A DNA stretch of 31,769 nt from Elusimicrobiota bacterium. GTDB lineage: Bacteria; Elusimicrobiota; Elusimicrobia; UBA1565; UBA9628. The position numbers were made by a program, and so were the translations under genes. The notes under the pieces were generated by a model. It worked only from the letters and a program-made list of their open reading frames with translations. It ran no database searches and was not told the origin of the DNA. Below are positions 1 through 7,076 of the stretch, in pieces; the first letter of the stretch is position 1; each line of letters begins with the position of its first letter. The stretch covers positions 1 through 31,769 of the forward strand of contig JAGWMT010000006.1 in NCBI GenBank assembly GCA_028871595.1, written 5' to 3'.

Positions 1-188
1 GCCCACGCCTGCGCGGCCGGGTACGCGGCGTCGATCAAGGTGATCGCGCTCAGACCGACGGTGCCGCCGGGGGCCGCCTCCCAAAGAAGGGAGAACGCGC
101 GCGGCACGTTGGCCAGGGCCGCCTGCCCCTCGGCCAGACGGTCCCGCCAAGTCTTGTCCTTGGGCGCGTCGTGGACTCGGATCGCCAT
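1..188 (-). CDS. ABC transporter, N-terminal fragment (cut by window edge)
   Basis: Only the first 62 codons are in the window; the gene runs off the left end. The visible protein begins MAIRVHDAPKDKTW and continues through a segment around residues 30-60 (RAFSLLWEAAPGGTVGLSAI, then LIDAAYPAAQAW). This is how the first transmembrane helix of exporter-type ABC proteins (permease fused to ATPase) usually starts. The ATPase motifs are outside the window, so the call rests on this short stretch alone. It lies 24 bases downstream of the aldehyde dehydrogenase stop on the same strand and is probably co-transcribed with it. Substrate unknown. No strong ribosome binding site is seen; the ATG was chosen because it opens the conserved-looking segment. 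Confidence 0.5.
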   Translation of the reverse strand, partial: MAIRVHDAPKDKTWRDRLAEGQAALANVPRAFSLLWEAAPGGTVGLSAITLIDAAYPAAQAW

Positions 189-212
189 GGTCAGCGCGGA
201 CGCCGGCCGGCG

Positions 213-1646
213 CTAAAGATTCGAGACAAAGACGTTCTTGACCTCGGAGTAGAGGTCGAGCGCCTTGAGGCCCAGCTCACGGCCCACGCCCGAGGACTTA
301 AAGCCGCCGAACGGCGCCTCGAGGTGCACGCTCGAACTCGAATTGACCGAGATGACTCCGGCCTGCACCGCGCGGGTGACGCGGAGCACGCGGCCCACGT
401 CGCGGGTCCACAGCGACGCCGAAAGTCCGTAGGCGCTGTCATTGGCCAGGCGGATCGCGTCGGCTTCGTCTTTAAAAGGAATGATCGCCACCACGGGACC
501 GAAGATCTCTTCCTGGGCGATCGTCATTCCCGCATCCACCCCGGCGAACACCGTCGGGGTCACGTAAAAGCCCTTGGCCAGCGCGCCCCCGGGCAAAGAG
601 CCGCCGCACAAGCGCTCGGCGCCCTCGGTCTCGCCCACATCGATGTACCGGCACACCTTCTCGCGTTGCTTATTGGAAATCAACGGGCCGATCTGGCTGC
701 CTTTCTTTTCGGGATGGCCCAAGACGATCTTCTTCGTCCGCGCGACGAATTTATCCACGAACTTGTCGTAAATCTTCCGATGGACGAGGGACCGTGAGCG
801 CGCGCAGCAGTCCTGGCCGGCGTTGCCGAACACGGACCAGACGGATTTCTCCACGCAGACGTCCAGGTCGGCGTCGTCGAACACGATGTTCGGGGATTTC
901 CCCCCCAATTCCAAGGACACCCGCTTCATCCCATCGGCCGCCGACTTCATCACCGCGGTGCCGGTGGCGGTCGAACCGGTGAACGACACCTTCCGGACCA
1001 ACGGATGGGCCACCAAGGCCGCCCCGGCCTCGGGGCCGCCGGGGACGACGTTGAGCACGCCGTCGGGCAAACCCGCTTCGGCGCAGATCTGAGCCAGACG
1101 CAACGCCGTCAATGGCGTCTCGGGCGCGGGTTTGAGTATCACCGTGTTGCCGCAGGCCAGCGCGGGCCCCAGCTTCCACGTCGCGATCACCAGCGGGAAG
1201 TTCCACGGCACGATCAGCGCGCAGACGCCCACCGGCTCGCGCACGGTGAAGTCCAACCCGGAGGCGCCGACGGGGATGGTCTCGCCGAAATGTTTATCCG
1301 CCGCGCCGGCGTAGTACTCGAACACGTCGGCCGCCAGGCCGATCTCGTCGCGCGAATCGGCCAAGGGCTTTCCGGCGTTGCGCGTTTCCAGGAGGACCAA
1401 TTCGTCGGCGTGCTTCCGGATCAGGCGCGCGATCTCGAGCATGATCTTGCCCCGCGCGCGGGCGCTCATTCGCCCCCACGGACCGGCCGCGGCCTTGACC
1501 GCGGCGCGAACGGCGACGTCCACATCTTCCCGTCCGCCTTCCGCGACGCGCGCCAGTATCCGGCCTTCGGCCGGATTACACACATCGAACGTCTTGCCGG
1601 AGGCGGCGGAAACGGATTTGCCGTCGATCCACATCTTGGTCAGCAT
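213..1646 (-). CDS. NAD(P)-dependent aldehyde dehydrogenase
   Basis: Full-length (477 aa) member of the ALDH superfamily, which oxidises an aldehyde to its acid with NAD(P)+. Visible hallmarks are PWNFP at about 147-151, the cofactor-side SFTGSTATG near 221-229, the general base Glu246 in LELGGKSPN, and the nucleophile Cys280 in [19 protein letters not shown] near 377-383 and the C-terminal [13 protein letters not shown] also fit. The closest well-known groups are betaine-aldehyde and gamma-glutamyl-aminobutyraldehyde dehydrogenases. Nearby polyamine genes and a glutamine synthetase-like gene make an aminoaldehyde from polyamine breakdown a reasonable substrate, but this is inference from context. 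It follows the SDR gene with a 4-base gap and precedes an ABC transporter gene, so the three look like one operon. Confidence 0.93.
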   Translation of the reverse strand: MLTKMWIDGKSVSAASGKTFDVCNPAEGRILARVAEGGREDVDVAVRAAVKAAAGPWGRMSARARGKIMLEIARLIRKHADELVLLETRNAGKPLADSRDEIGLAADVFEYYAGAADKHFGETIPVGASGLDFTVREPVGVCALIVPWNFPLVIATWKLGPALACGNTVILKPAPETPLTALRLAQICAEAGLPDGVLNVVPGGPEAGAALVAHPLVRKVSFTGSTATGTAVMKSAADGMKRVSLELGGKSPNIVFDDADLDVCVEKSVWSVFGNAGQDCCARSRSLVHRKIYDKFVDKFVARTKKIVLGHPEKKGSQIGPLISNKQREKVCRYIDVGETEGAERLCGGSLPGGALAKGFYVTPTVFAGVDAGMTIAQEEIFGPVVAIIPFKDEADAIRLANDSAYGLSASLWTRDVGRVLRVTRAVQAGVISVNSSSSVHLEAPFGGFKSSGVGRELGLKALDLYSEVKNVFVSNL

Positions 1647-1650
1647 CGGC

Positions 1651-2424
1651 CTAGAAATAATTCGACGTGATGCCGCCGTCCACGACCATGGCGGCGCCGT
1701 TGGTCCAGGTCGCTTCGTCGCTGGCCAGATAGAGCGCCATGTTGACGATGTCCTCGGACTTGCCGAAGCGCTGCATGGGGATGCGGTTGAGGCGCTTTGC
1801 CTTCTCGGCGGGTTCCTTAAAGAGCCACGCGGCGAGAAGCGGCGTCTCGATGGGGCCGGGGCAGATCGCGTTCGAGCGGATTCCCTTCGGACCGAACTGC
1901 ACGGCGAGGGATTTCGTCAGCGCGAGCACGGCGCCCTTCGACGCGGTGTACGCGTCCTGCGGGACCGAGCAACCCACCAGGGCCACGAAGCTGGCCACGT
2001 TGATCACGGAGCCTCCGCCGGCGGCGAGCAGTTCCGGGATGCCGTGCTTGCAGACCAGATAAACGCCTTTGACGTTGACGGCCAAGACCTTGTCCCAGAC
2101 CGCTTCCTCGGTGTCCGTCACCGAGTGATCGGCCGATGGAAATATTCCCGCGTTGTTGTAGAGCACGTCCAGCTTGCCGTACGCCTTCACTCCGGCCTTG
2201 ACCGCGTCCTTGACGTCGCTTTCCTTGGACACGTCGGCGCGGACCGCCAGGGCCCGGCCGCCGGCCGCCTCGGCCATCGCGACCGACTCGCGCACCGCGT
2301 CCAGGTCCAGGTCGCAGGCCACGATCTTCGCGCCTTCCTGGGCGAAGCGCACCGTCGCGAGACGGCCCATGCCGGAGCCGGCGCCGGTGATGAGGCAGAC
2401 CTTCCCGTCGAGTCGCCCGCTCAT
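1651..2424 (-). CDS. Short-chain dehydrogenase/reductase (SDR)
   Basis: Classical SDR of 257 aa. It has the Rossmann glycine motif TGAGSGMG (13-20), Asp38 at the end of the second strand (usually favouring NAD+ over NADP+), NNAG (90-93), and the catalytic Ser145, Tyr159 and Lys163 (YTASK). The C-terminal part (PGPIETPLL, then FGKSEDIVNMALYLASDEA and VVDGGI) matches the cyclohexanol/glucose-1-dehydrogenase/FabG-like group, usually tetramers oxidising secondary alcohols. The substrate cannot be read from sequence. It is first in the leftward group with the aldehyde dehydrogenase, so the pair could run alcohol to aldehyde/ketone to acid steps. A purine-rich AAGGGGG lies just upstream of the ATG. 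Confidence 0.92.
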   Translation of the reverse strand: MSGRLDGKVCLITGAGSGMGRLATVRFAQEGAKIVACDLDLDAVRESVAMAEAAGGRALAVRADVSKESDVKDAVKAGVKAYGKLDVLYNNAGIFPSADHSVTDTEEAVWDKVLAVNVKGVYLVCKHGIPELLAAGGGSVINVASFVALVGCSVPQDAYTASKGAVLALTKSLAVQFGPKGIRSNAICPGPIETPLLAAWLFKEPAEKAKRLNRIPMQRFGKSEDIVNMALYLASDEATWTNGAAMVVDGGITSNYF

Positions 2425-2434
2425 GACCGCCCCC

Positions 2435-2743
2435 TTACGCGATGACGACGAAACCGGCCTTCTCGACGGCCTCGCACAGGCGCGTGCGGACCAGGTCGGT
2501 GTCGCGGCCCTGGTCGGTGGTGACGACCAAGCCGCGGACGGCCAGCTTCCGGCCCTGGATCTTGCCGACGAGGAATTGGATGTCCTTCGCGGCGCGCCGC
2601 ACGTTCGTAACGCCGCCTTCCTTGGCGAACCAGCGGATCGGAACGGTGCCGCTCTTGCGGCTGGGCATCAGCTTCAGCGTGATGGCGGTCTCGGTGACGA
2701 ACAGATCGCCGACTTCGTACTCCTGATTGGACTTCTGGGGCAT
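2435..2743 (-). CDS. Conserved-looking hypothetical protein, 102 aa
   Basis: I do not recognise a family. The reading frame is open further upstream, but the true start is almost certainly the ATG preceded by a strong AGAAGGAGA ribosome binding site seven bases away, giving MPQKSNQEYEVGDLFVTE. The protein is soluble, with no signal peptide or membrane helix, and alternates beta-like stretches (ITLKLMPS, TVPIRWFA, KLAVRGLVVTT) with a helix-like RRAAKDIQFLVGKI. It ends VEKAGFVVIA. The alternation suggests a small alpha/beta fold. It lies between the exported HAD-like gene and the SDR gene on the same strand, with a 10-base gap to the SDR start, so it may be read through into that operon. Function unknown. 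Confidence 0.75.
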   Translation of the reverse strand: MPQKSNQEYEVGDLFVTETAITLKLMPSRKSGTVPIRWFAKEGGVTNVRRAAKDIQFLVGKIQGRKLAVRGLVVTTDQGRDTDLVRTRLCEAVEKAGFVVIA

Positions 2744-2796
2744 GGGACTCTCCTTCTCGGCGCGAAGGGGCACTTTAGCGCATGGGGCGCGGGTTG

Positions 2797-3909
2797 TCAA
2801 CGCGCGAAGGAACGCTGGATCAGCCACCCGCGCTCGCGGGCTTTTTTCACCAGCGCGGGGTCCCCGTCCAGCACGACGCGCAGCCCGTCGCCGTAGGAGA
2901 GCACGTCGATATCCGCCGAATCCCGCCCGACGACCAGGTCGGCCGGACGGCCCAGCATGGACTGCACGACGGCCGTCTTGCCTCCCCGCGTGGGCACCGG
3001 AGGCTCCACCTCCGCGCCCATGCGCACGCCCTGGGTCGAGTTCTGGATCCCGTAGATCCGCGACGGGTCCACCCCGTATTCTCCCGCCGCCGCGGCCAGG
3101 ACGGGCTGGGGGACGTCGTCCACCACCCACACGTCGAATCCGGCGCCGCGCAGCTTGACGACCAGGTCGCGCATCTCCGGGATCACGCGCAGGCCGCGGC
3201 GCGCGCGCAGGGGCTTGCGGTCCCCGGGCTCGCCGGGGATCATCTCGACCGGGTTCACGCGGCTCCGTTCCTCGGCCAGGGCCGTCTTCGCGTAGTCCTC
3301 GGCGTCGTCCACGCGCCAACCCGCCCAGAGGCGGGCCAGATACGAGCGGCATTCCTTCCGCCCGACGTTGCGGCACAATCCGACGTAGCCCGACAGCATG
3401 CCCTTGCGCCACGCGTGATAGCTGGGCTGGGAGGTCCAGACCGTCGAGGACAAAGTCACCAATTCCTCGTAGGCCGCCCGCGTGCGCTGGCGGCCGTAGG
3501 CGATCGGCACGATCTCCCACCACGCGTCGTCCACGCGGAACTTCACGTCGCTGACCAGATGAAGGAACACCAGCTCCGCGGGATCGCCGGCCACGGACGC
3601 GTCGCTCCATGGAAGGATCGCCACCGGCGGACGCTTCGGATCATAGCCGGGCGACCCGCGCCCGGCGTCCGCCATCAGCTTCTCGATCGCGGCCCGCGTC
3701 TCCGGATTCCAGCGCCCGGCCATCAGCTTCACCGCGACGCGGGCGGGCGCCGTGGACGCGGACGGCGACTGCGCGCCGGAGACCGCGGACGTGGAAACGG
3801 CGAGTTTGCGGTGGTAGCGCCAGTTCAAAGTGCGCCGGGCGGCCGCGGGCGACGCGAGCAGAAGCGCCGCGGCGAAAAACAAGAAGTTCCTTAAATATTC
3901 GCTCTTCAT
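2797..3909 (-). CDS. Exported HAD-superfamily protein with degenerate catalytic motifs
   Basis: The N-terminus (MKSEYLRNFLFFAAALLLASPAAA) is a good signal peptide, so the 370-aa protein is probably exported. The body resembles phosphoserine-phosphatase-like HAD proteins. A motif-I-like segment is followed by AGDPAELVF (about 98-115). There is a motif-II-like GFDVWVVDDVPQPVL (258-271), a lysine of motif III in TRGGKTAVV (Lys311), and a motif-IV-like VVGRDSADIDVL (327-336). In active members motif I reads DxDxT, but here the matching positions read PWSDAS (100-105), so both catalytic aspartates are absent. The motif II Ser/Thr appears as Asp. This suggests a pseudo-enzyme or binding protein in the envelope. 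The family call is from motif spacing only and is moderate. The gene diverges from speY. Confidence 0.55.
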   Translation of the reverse strand: MKSEYLRNFLFFAAALLLASPAAARRTLNWRYHRKLAVSTSAVSGAQSPSASTAPARVAVKLMAGRWNPETRAAIEKLMADAGRGSPGYDPKRPPVAILPWSDASVAGDPAELVFLHLVSDVKFRVDDAWWEIVPIAYGRQRTRAAYEELVTLSSTVWTSQPSYHAWRKGMLSGYVGLCRNVGRKECRSYLARLWAGWRVDDAEDYAKTALAEERSRVNPVEMIPGEPGDRKPLRARRGLRVIPEMRDLVVKLRGAGFDVWVVDDVPQPVLAAAAGEYGVDPSRIYGIQNSTQGVRMGAEVEPPVPTRGGKTAVVQSMLGRPADLVVGRDSADIDVLSYGDGLRVVLDGDPALVKKARERGWLIQRSFAR

Positions 3910-3922
3910 CGTCGCGGCTCAA

Positions 3923-3931
3923 TGTTATAAA
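3923..3931 (+). promoter_or_regulatory. Extended -10 promoter for the speY gene cluster
   Basis: An AT-rich island in the 60-base divergent gap contains TGTTATAAA, an extended -10 (TGn plus TATAAA). A start about seven bases on would give a leader of roughly 30 bases that carries the GGGAGA ribosome binding site of the next gene. The -35 is weak. The same island read leftward offers TATAAC for the HAD-like gene. Confidence 0.4.
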
Positions 3932-3969
3932 ATAAACCCCTCATACTCTTCGACGGGAGAATCGAAACC

Positions 3970-5025
3970 ATGGCCAACATCAAGAAATCCGATCTGCTCA
4001 AGGAGCAGATCGAACACATCGACATCACGAAGTTCGACGCCCGCCCCCTCGTCGACGCCTACTCGAAGATGGCGTTCTCGGCCCGCGATCTCGCGCGCGC
4101 CAGCGACATCTACGACCGCATGCTCGCCGACAAGGACTGCGACGTGATCCTGTGCCTGGCCGGTTCTCTGTTCTCCGCGGGGCTGAAAAAAATCGTCTGG
4201 CAGATGGTCGAATCCAACATGGTGGACGCCATCGTCTCGACCGGCGCGAACATCGTGGACCAGGACTTCTTCGAGGCGCTGGGCTTCAAGCACTACAAGG
4301 GCTCGAAGTGGGCCGACGACAAGGCCCTGCGCGGCGCGCGCGTGGACCGCATCTACGACACGTTCATCGACGAGGACGAACTGGGCGAATGCGACAACAC
4401 GATCTCCGAGATCATGGGGACGCTCAAACCCCGCCCATACTCCTCGCGCGAGATCCTGGAGGAGATGGGCAAGTATCTGGTCAAGAAGGCGAAGGTGAAG
4501 GACTCCATCGTCTTGTCCGCGTACAAGAAGGGCGTTCCGATCTTCGTCCCCGCGTTCTCCGACTGCTCGGCCGGCTTCGGACTGCTCCACCACCAGTGGC
4601 ACAACCCCGAATCCCACGCGTCGGTCGACTCCGCCAAGGACTTCCGCGAGCTGGTGCGCCTCAAGCTCGAGTCCAAGGACACCGGCCTGCTGATGATCGG
4701 CGGCGGCGTGCCCAAGAACTTCGCGCAGGACGTCACCGTCGGCGCCGAGATGCTGGGCTTCGACCCGAAGATGCACAAGTACGCCGTGCAGATCACCGTG
4801 GCCGACGAGCGCGACGGCGCGCTCTCCGGCTCCACTTTGCGCGAGGCGTGCTCCTGGGGCAAGGTGGACATCGTCGACGAGCAGATGGTCTTCGCCGAGG
4901 CGACCATCGCGCTTCCGACCTTGGCCTCCTACGGCTACCACAAGGGCGCCTGGAAGAAGCGCCGCGAGCGGCGCTACAACGCGCTGCTCAACAGCACCGC
5001 CGCGCCCGCGCCCGCGCTGCGCTAG
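3970..5025 (+). CDS. speY: Deoxyhypusine synthase-like protein (homospermidine / bis-guanidino-azanonane synthase type)
   Basis: A 351-aa member of the deoxyhypusine synthase family. In eukaryotes and archaea this enzyme modifies eIF5A. Bacterial homologues act on small amines instead; in Anabaena one is required with agmatinase for homospermidine synthesis. NAD-site signatures are visible: STGANIV (90-96), a TDGSLGD-like FSDCSAG (176-182), LMIGGGVPKN (251-260) and STLREACSWGK (298-308). Human Lys329, which holds the aminobutyl group, has no counterpart. Between Lys308 and ALPTL (324-328) there is no lysine, and the matching segment reads EQMVFAEAT. So chemistry probably differs from true deoxyhypusine synthase. 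A GGGAGA site precedes the ATG. The two rightward genes after it, acetylpolyamine-amidohydrolase-like and agmatinase-like, support a polyamine role. Confidence 0.8.
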   Translation: MANIKKSDLLKEQIEHIDITKFDARPLVDAYSKMAFSARDLARASDIYDRMLADKDCDVILCLAGSLFSAGLKKIVWQMVESNMVDAIVSTGANIVDQDFFEALGFKHYKGSKWADDKALRGARVDRIYDTFIDEDELGECDNTISEIMGTLKPRPYSSREILEEMGKYLVKKAKVKDSIVLSAYKKGVPIFVPAFSDCSAGFGLLHHQWHNPESHASVDSAKDFRELVRLKLESKDTGLLMIGGGVPKNFAQDVTVGAEMLGFDPKMHKYAVQITVADERDGALSGSTLREACSWGKVDIVDEQMVFAEATIALPTLASYGYHKGAWKKRRERRYNALLNSTAAPAPALR

Positions 5026-5034
5026 GACTTCGTC

Positions 5035-5889
5035 GTGGGAAAGGTCTTCTCGGATTTGAAGACCTGCGCATACGGCGCCTCGGGACACCCCGAGGCGCCG
5101 TTTCGCGTTTCGAGGACGCACGAACGATTAAAGGCCGCGGGGCATACGCCGTCGTTACCCGTCGTGACGGCGGGGCCGGGCGATGTCGGCATGATCCACG
5201 GCGAGAATCATCTCACGTCGATCAAGAACGGAACGTTCCTCGACGCGGATACCCCGTCGTTTCCGGACATGGACGACATCGCGTTGATCAGCCTCTCGGG
5301 AGCCCTGTCCGCCGCGGACGCGGCGCTCGCAGGCGAGCCATCTTTCTCGTTGATGCGCCCTCCAGGACATCATGCCGGGAAAGACCGGGTGGCGGGATTC
5401 TGCTACATCAATAATTTGGCGGTTGCGGTGGCACGGCTTCAAAAAAAGAAACCGGGACTCAAGATCGCCGTCGTCGATTTTGATGTCCATCACGGCGACG
5501 GAACCGAGTCGATCGTTTTGGGCCGAGAGAACATCTCTTTCGTTTCTTTGCATCAATTCCCCCTTTATCCCGGATCGGGACAAAAGAGTCGCGGCAACTG
5601 CATGAACATTCCCCTCCCGGAAGGAACCGGCGGGGACGATTATCTGCGCGCCTTCGTCCCTTCCCTTGAAGCCGTTCTCTCTTCGAAGCCCGACCTTCTC
5701 GCCGTTTCGGCGGGGTTTGATGCTTACAAAGAGGACCCCATCGCCGGCCTCAAATTGGATCGAACGACGTTCAAGACGATCGGCTCGCTGCTGGCCCAAA
5801 CGAAACTTCCGCGTTTCGCGACGCTCGAGGGCGGATACTCCGAGGATCTGCCGAAGCTCGTCGAAAGCTTCTTGGATGGATTTTTTTGA
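5035..5889 (+). CDS. Histone deacetylase / acetylpolyamine amidohydrolase family protein
   Basis: 284-aa zinc-dependent deacylase of the arginase-deacetylase fold. All active-site elements are present: RPPGHHAG with the His112-His113 pair, zinc ligands Asp150 and His152 in DFDVHHGDGTE and Asp229 in SAGFDAYKEDP, and the catalytic Tyr268 in LEGGYSED. Bacterial members remove acetyl groups from acetylpolyamines, acetoin-related proteins or other amides. The position between speY and the agmatinase gene favours acetylated polyamines, by inference. It is shorter than typical acetylpolyamine amidohydrolases (about 340 aa). The start is GTG, 9 bases after the speY stop, with AGGA formed partly by that stop codon, implying translational coupling. 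Its second half is visibly less GC-rich than its neighbours. Confidence 0.88.
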   Translation: MGKVFSDLKTCAYGASGHPEAPFRVSRTHERLKAAGHTPSLPVVTAGPGDVGMIHGENHLTSIKNGTFLDADTPSFPDMDDIALISLSGALSAADAALAGEPSFSLMRPPGHHAGKDRVAGFCYINNLAVAVARLQKKKPGLKIAVVDFDVHHGDGTESIVLGRENISFVSLHQFPLYPGSGQKSRGNCMNIPLPEGTGGDDYLRAFVPSLEAVLSSKPDLLAVSAGFDAYKEDPIAGLKLDRTTFKTIGSLLAQTKLPRFATLEGGYSEDLPKLVESFLDGFF

Positions 5890-5892
5890 CAT

Positions 5893-5944
5893 GGATTTCA
5901 AATCCGATAAATAACACCCAAATAATTCTTCTAAACACCCAAAT
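5893..5944. repeat. Palindrome and 11-bp tandem-spaced direct repeats upstream of speB
   Basis: In the AT-rich gap before the agmatinase gene there is a perfect 13-base palindrome GGATTTCAAATCC (5893-5905). It is followed by two exact copies of AACACCCAAAT at 5913-5923 and 5934-5944. The copies start 21 bases apart, two helical turns, so a dimeric regulator could bind both on one face. They lie about 65-100 bases before the predicted transcription start, a usual position for activator sites. Function is inferred. Confidence 0.45.
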
Positions 5945-5998
5945 TCGCGCCTCCTTAAACCCCTTCTGTCCATAAATTTTCGTACAAAGGCGATCATG

Positions 5999-6004
5999 TA
6001 TAAT
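5999..6004 (+). promoter_or_regulatory. Consensus -10 box (TATAAT) of the agmatinase gene
   Basis: A perfect TATAAT, preceded directly by TG, ends six bases before the chosen ATG, with only CCCCCC between. Initiation at the usual distance falls on the A of the ATG, predicting a leaderless mRNA. No good -35 is seen at 16-18 bases. Confidence 0.55.
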
Positions 6005-6010
6005 CCCCCC

Positions 6011-7063
6011 ATGCTCGACTTCGACCCCAACTCGGCCCCCGACGAAGACTCCGGCGTGTTCGGCCTTCCCCACAAGGAAAATGACGCCGCGTTGGTGCTG
6101 CTTCCCGTTCCCTGGGAGGCGACGACGTCCTACGGCGGAGGCACCTCGAAGGGCCCCGCCGCGATCTACGCCGCCAGCGGCCAGGTGGACCTCTTCGACA
6201 GGGACGTGATCAAGCCGTACGAACCCGGCATCTTCATGCGGGCCGAATCGAAGGATGTCCGGGCGTGGAACAAGAAGGCGAAGGCCGCCGCGCAGAAGGT
6301 CATCAAGGTCGGCGGCCGGATCGGGAACCGCAAGGACCTGCAGAAGGCGCTCCGCACGGCCAACGACTTGGGCGCCCGGCTCAACGACTGGGTCCGGGAC
6401 GAGACCGCATCCCTCATGGCCGCCGGCAAGATCGTCGGCGTCGTGGGCGGAGACCACTCCGTGCCGTACGGCGCCTTCCAGGCCGCCGCCGAGGCCCACG
6501 GCTCCATCGGACTGCTCCACTTCGACGCGCATTCGGACACGCGCGTGGCCTACGAGGGCTTCACCTGGTCCCACGCCTCCATCATGTACAACGCGATGGA
6601 GAACATCCCGGGAATCTCCAAGATCGTCCAGGTCGGCATCCGCGACTTCTGCGAGCAGGAATTCGAGTTCATCCACGCCCTCGGGCCGCGCGCGAAGGTG
6701 TTCTTCGACCGCGACCTGGCCGCGCGCCGCTTCGCCGGCCACCCGTTCACCAAGACCGCCTCGGAGATCGTGGACGCGCTCCCGGAAAAGGTCTGGATCA
6801 CCTTCGACATCGACGGGCTGGATCCCAAACTGTGCCCGCACACCGGCACCCCGGTGCCGGGCGGCCTGGAGCTCAACGAGGCCAACCACATCCTCGGCCT
6901 GCTGGCCCGCTCGGGCCGGAAAATCGTCGGGTTCGACCTCAACGAGGTTTCCCCCTCCCCCGACGGCAAGGACGAGTGGGACGCCAACGTCGGCATGCGC
7001 CTGCTCTACAAGCTGGCGGCCTGGACCTTCGTCAGCCGCGGGCTGTGCAAGCCGCGCGGTTAA
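6011..7063 (+). CDS. speB: Agmatinase / arginase family ureohydrolase
   Basis: 350-aa ureohydrolase that would split agmatine, or a guanidino-polyamine, to the amine plus urea using two Mn2+. Metal-binding signatures are all present: VGGDHS near 144-149, HFDAHSD near 170-176, and FDIDGLDP near 261-268. A C-terminal acid lies in FDLNEVSPSPDGKDEWD. An in-frame ATG 15 bases upstream has a weak AAAGG site. I prefer the downstream ATG because family members tend to begin with FDPN-like residues just ahead of the FGLP segment, and because a TATAAT box overlaps the upstream ATG. Next to speY it fits the agmatine-to-homospermidine route known from Anabaena. No arginine decarboxylase is in the window. 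It converges on the glutamine synthetase-like gene with a 13-base gap. Confidence 0.87.
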   Translation: MLDFDPNSAPDEDSGVFGLPHKENDAALVLLPVPWEATTSYGGGTSKGPAAIYAASGQVDLFDRDVIKPYEPGIFMRAESKDVRAWNKKAKAAAQKVIKVGGRIGNRKDLQKALRTANDLGARLNDWVRDETASLMAAGKIVGVVGGDHSVPYGAFQAAAEAHGSIGLLHFDAHSDTRVAYEGFTWSHASIMYNAMENIPGISKIVQVGIRDFCEQEFEFIHALGPRAKVFFDRDLAARRFAGHPFTKTASEIVDALPEKVWITFDIDGLDPKLCPHTGTPVPGGLELNEANHILGLLARSGRKIVGFDLNEVSPSPDGKDEWDANVGMRLLYKLAAWTFVSRGLCKPRG

Positions 7064-7073
7064 ACCGCTCTTT
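7056..7073 (+). terminator. Possible compact terminator at the convergent speB/GS-like junction
   Basis: GCGGTTAAACCGC is a perfect palindrome around the speB stop codon and is followed by TCTTTCCTTT. The stem is only 4-5 bp once a loop is allowed, so it is a weak candidate, placed where a terminator would be needed. Confidence 0.25.
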
Positions 7074-7076
7074 CCT

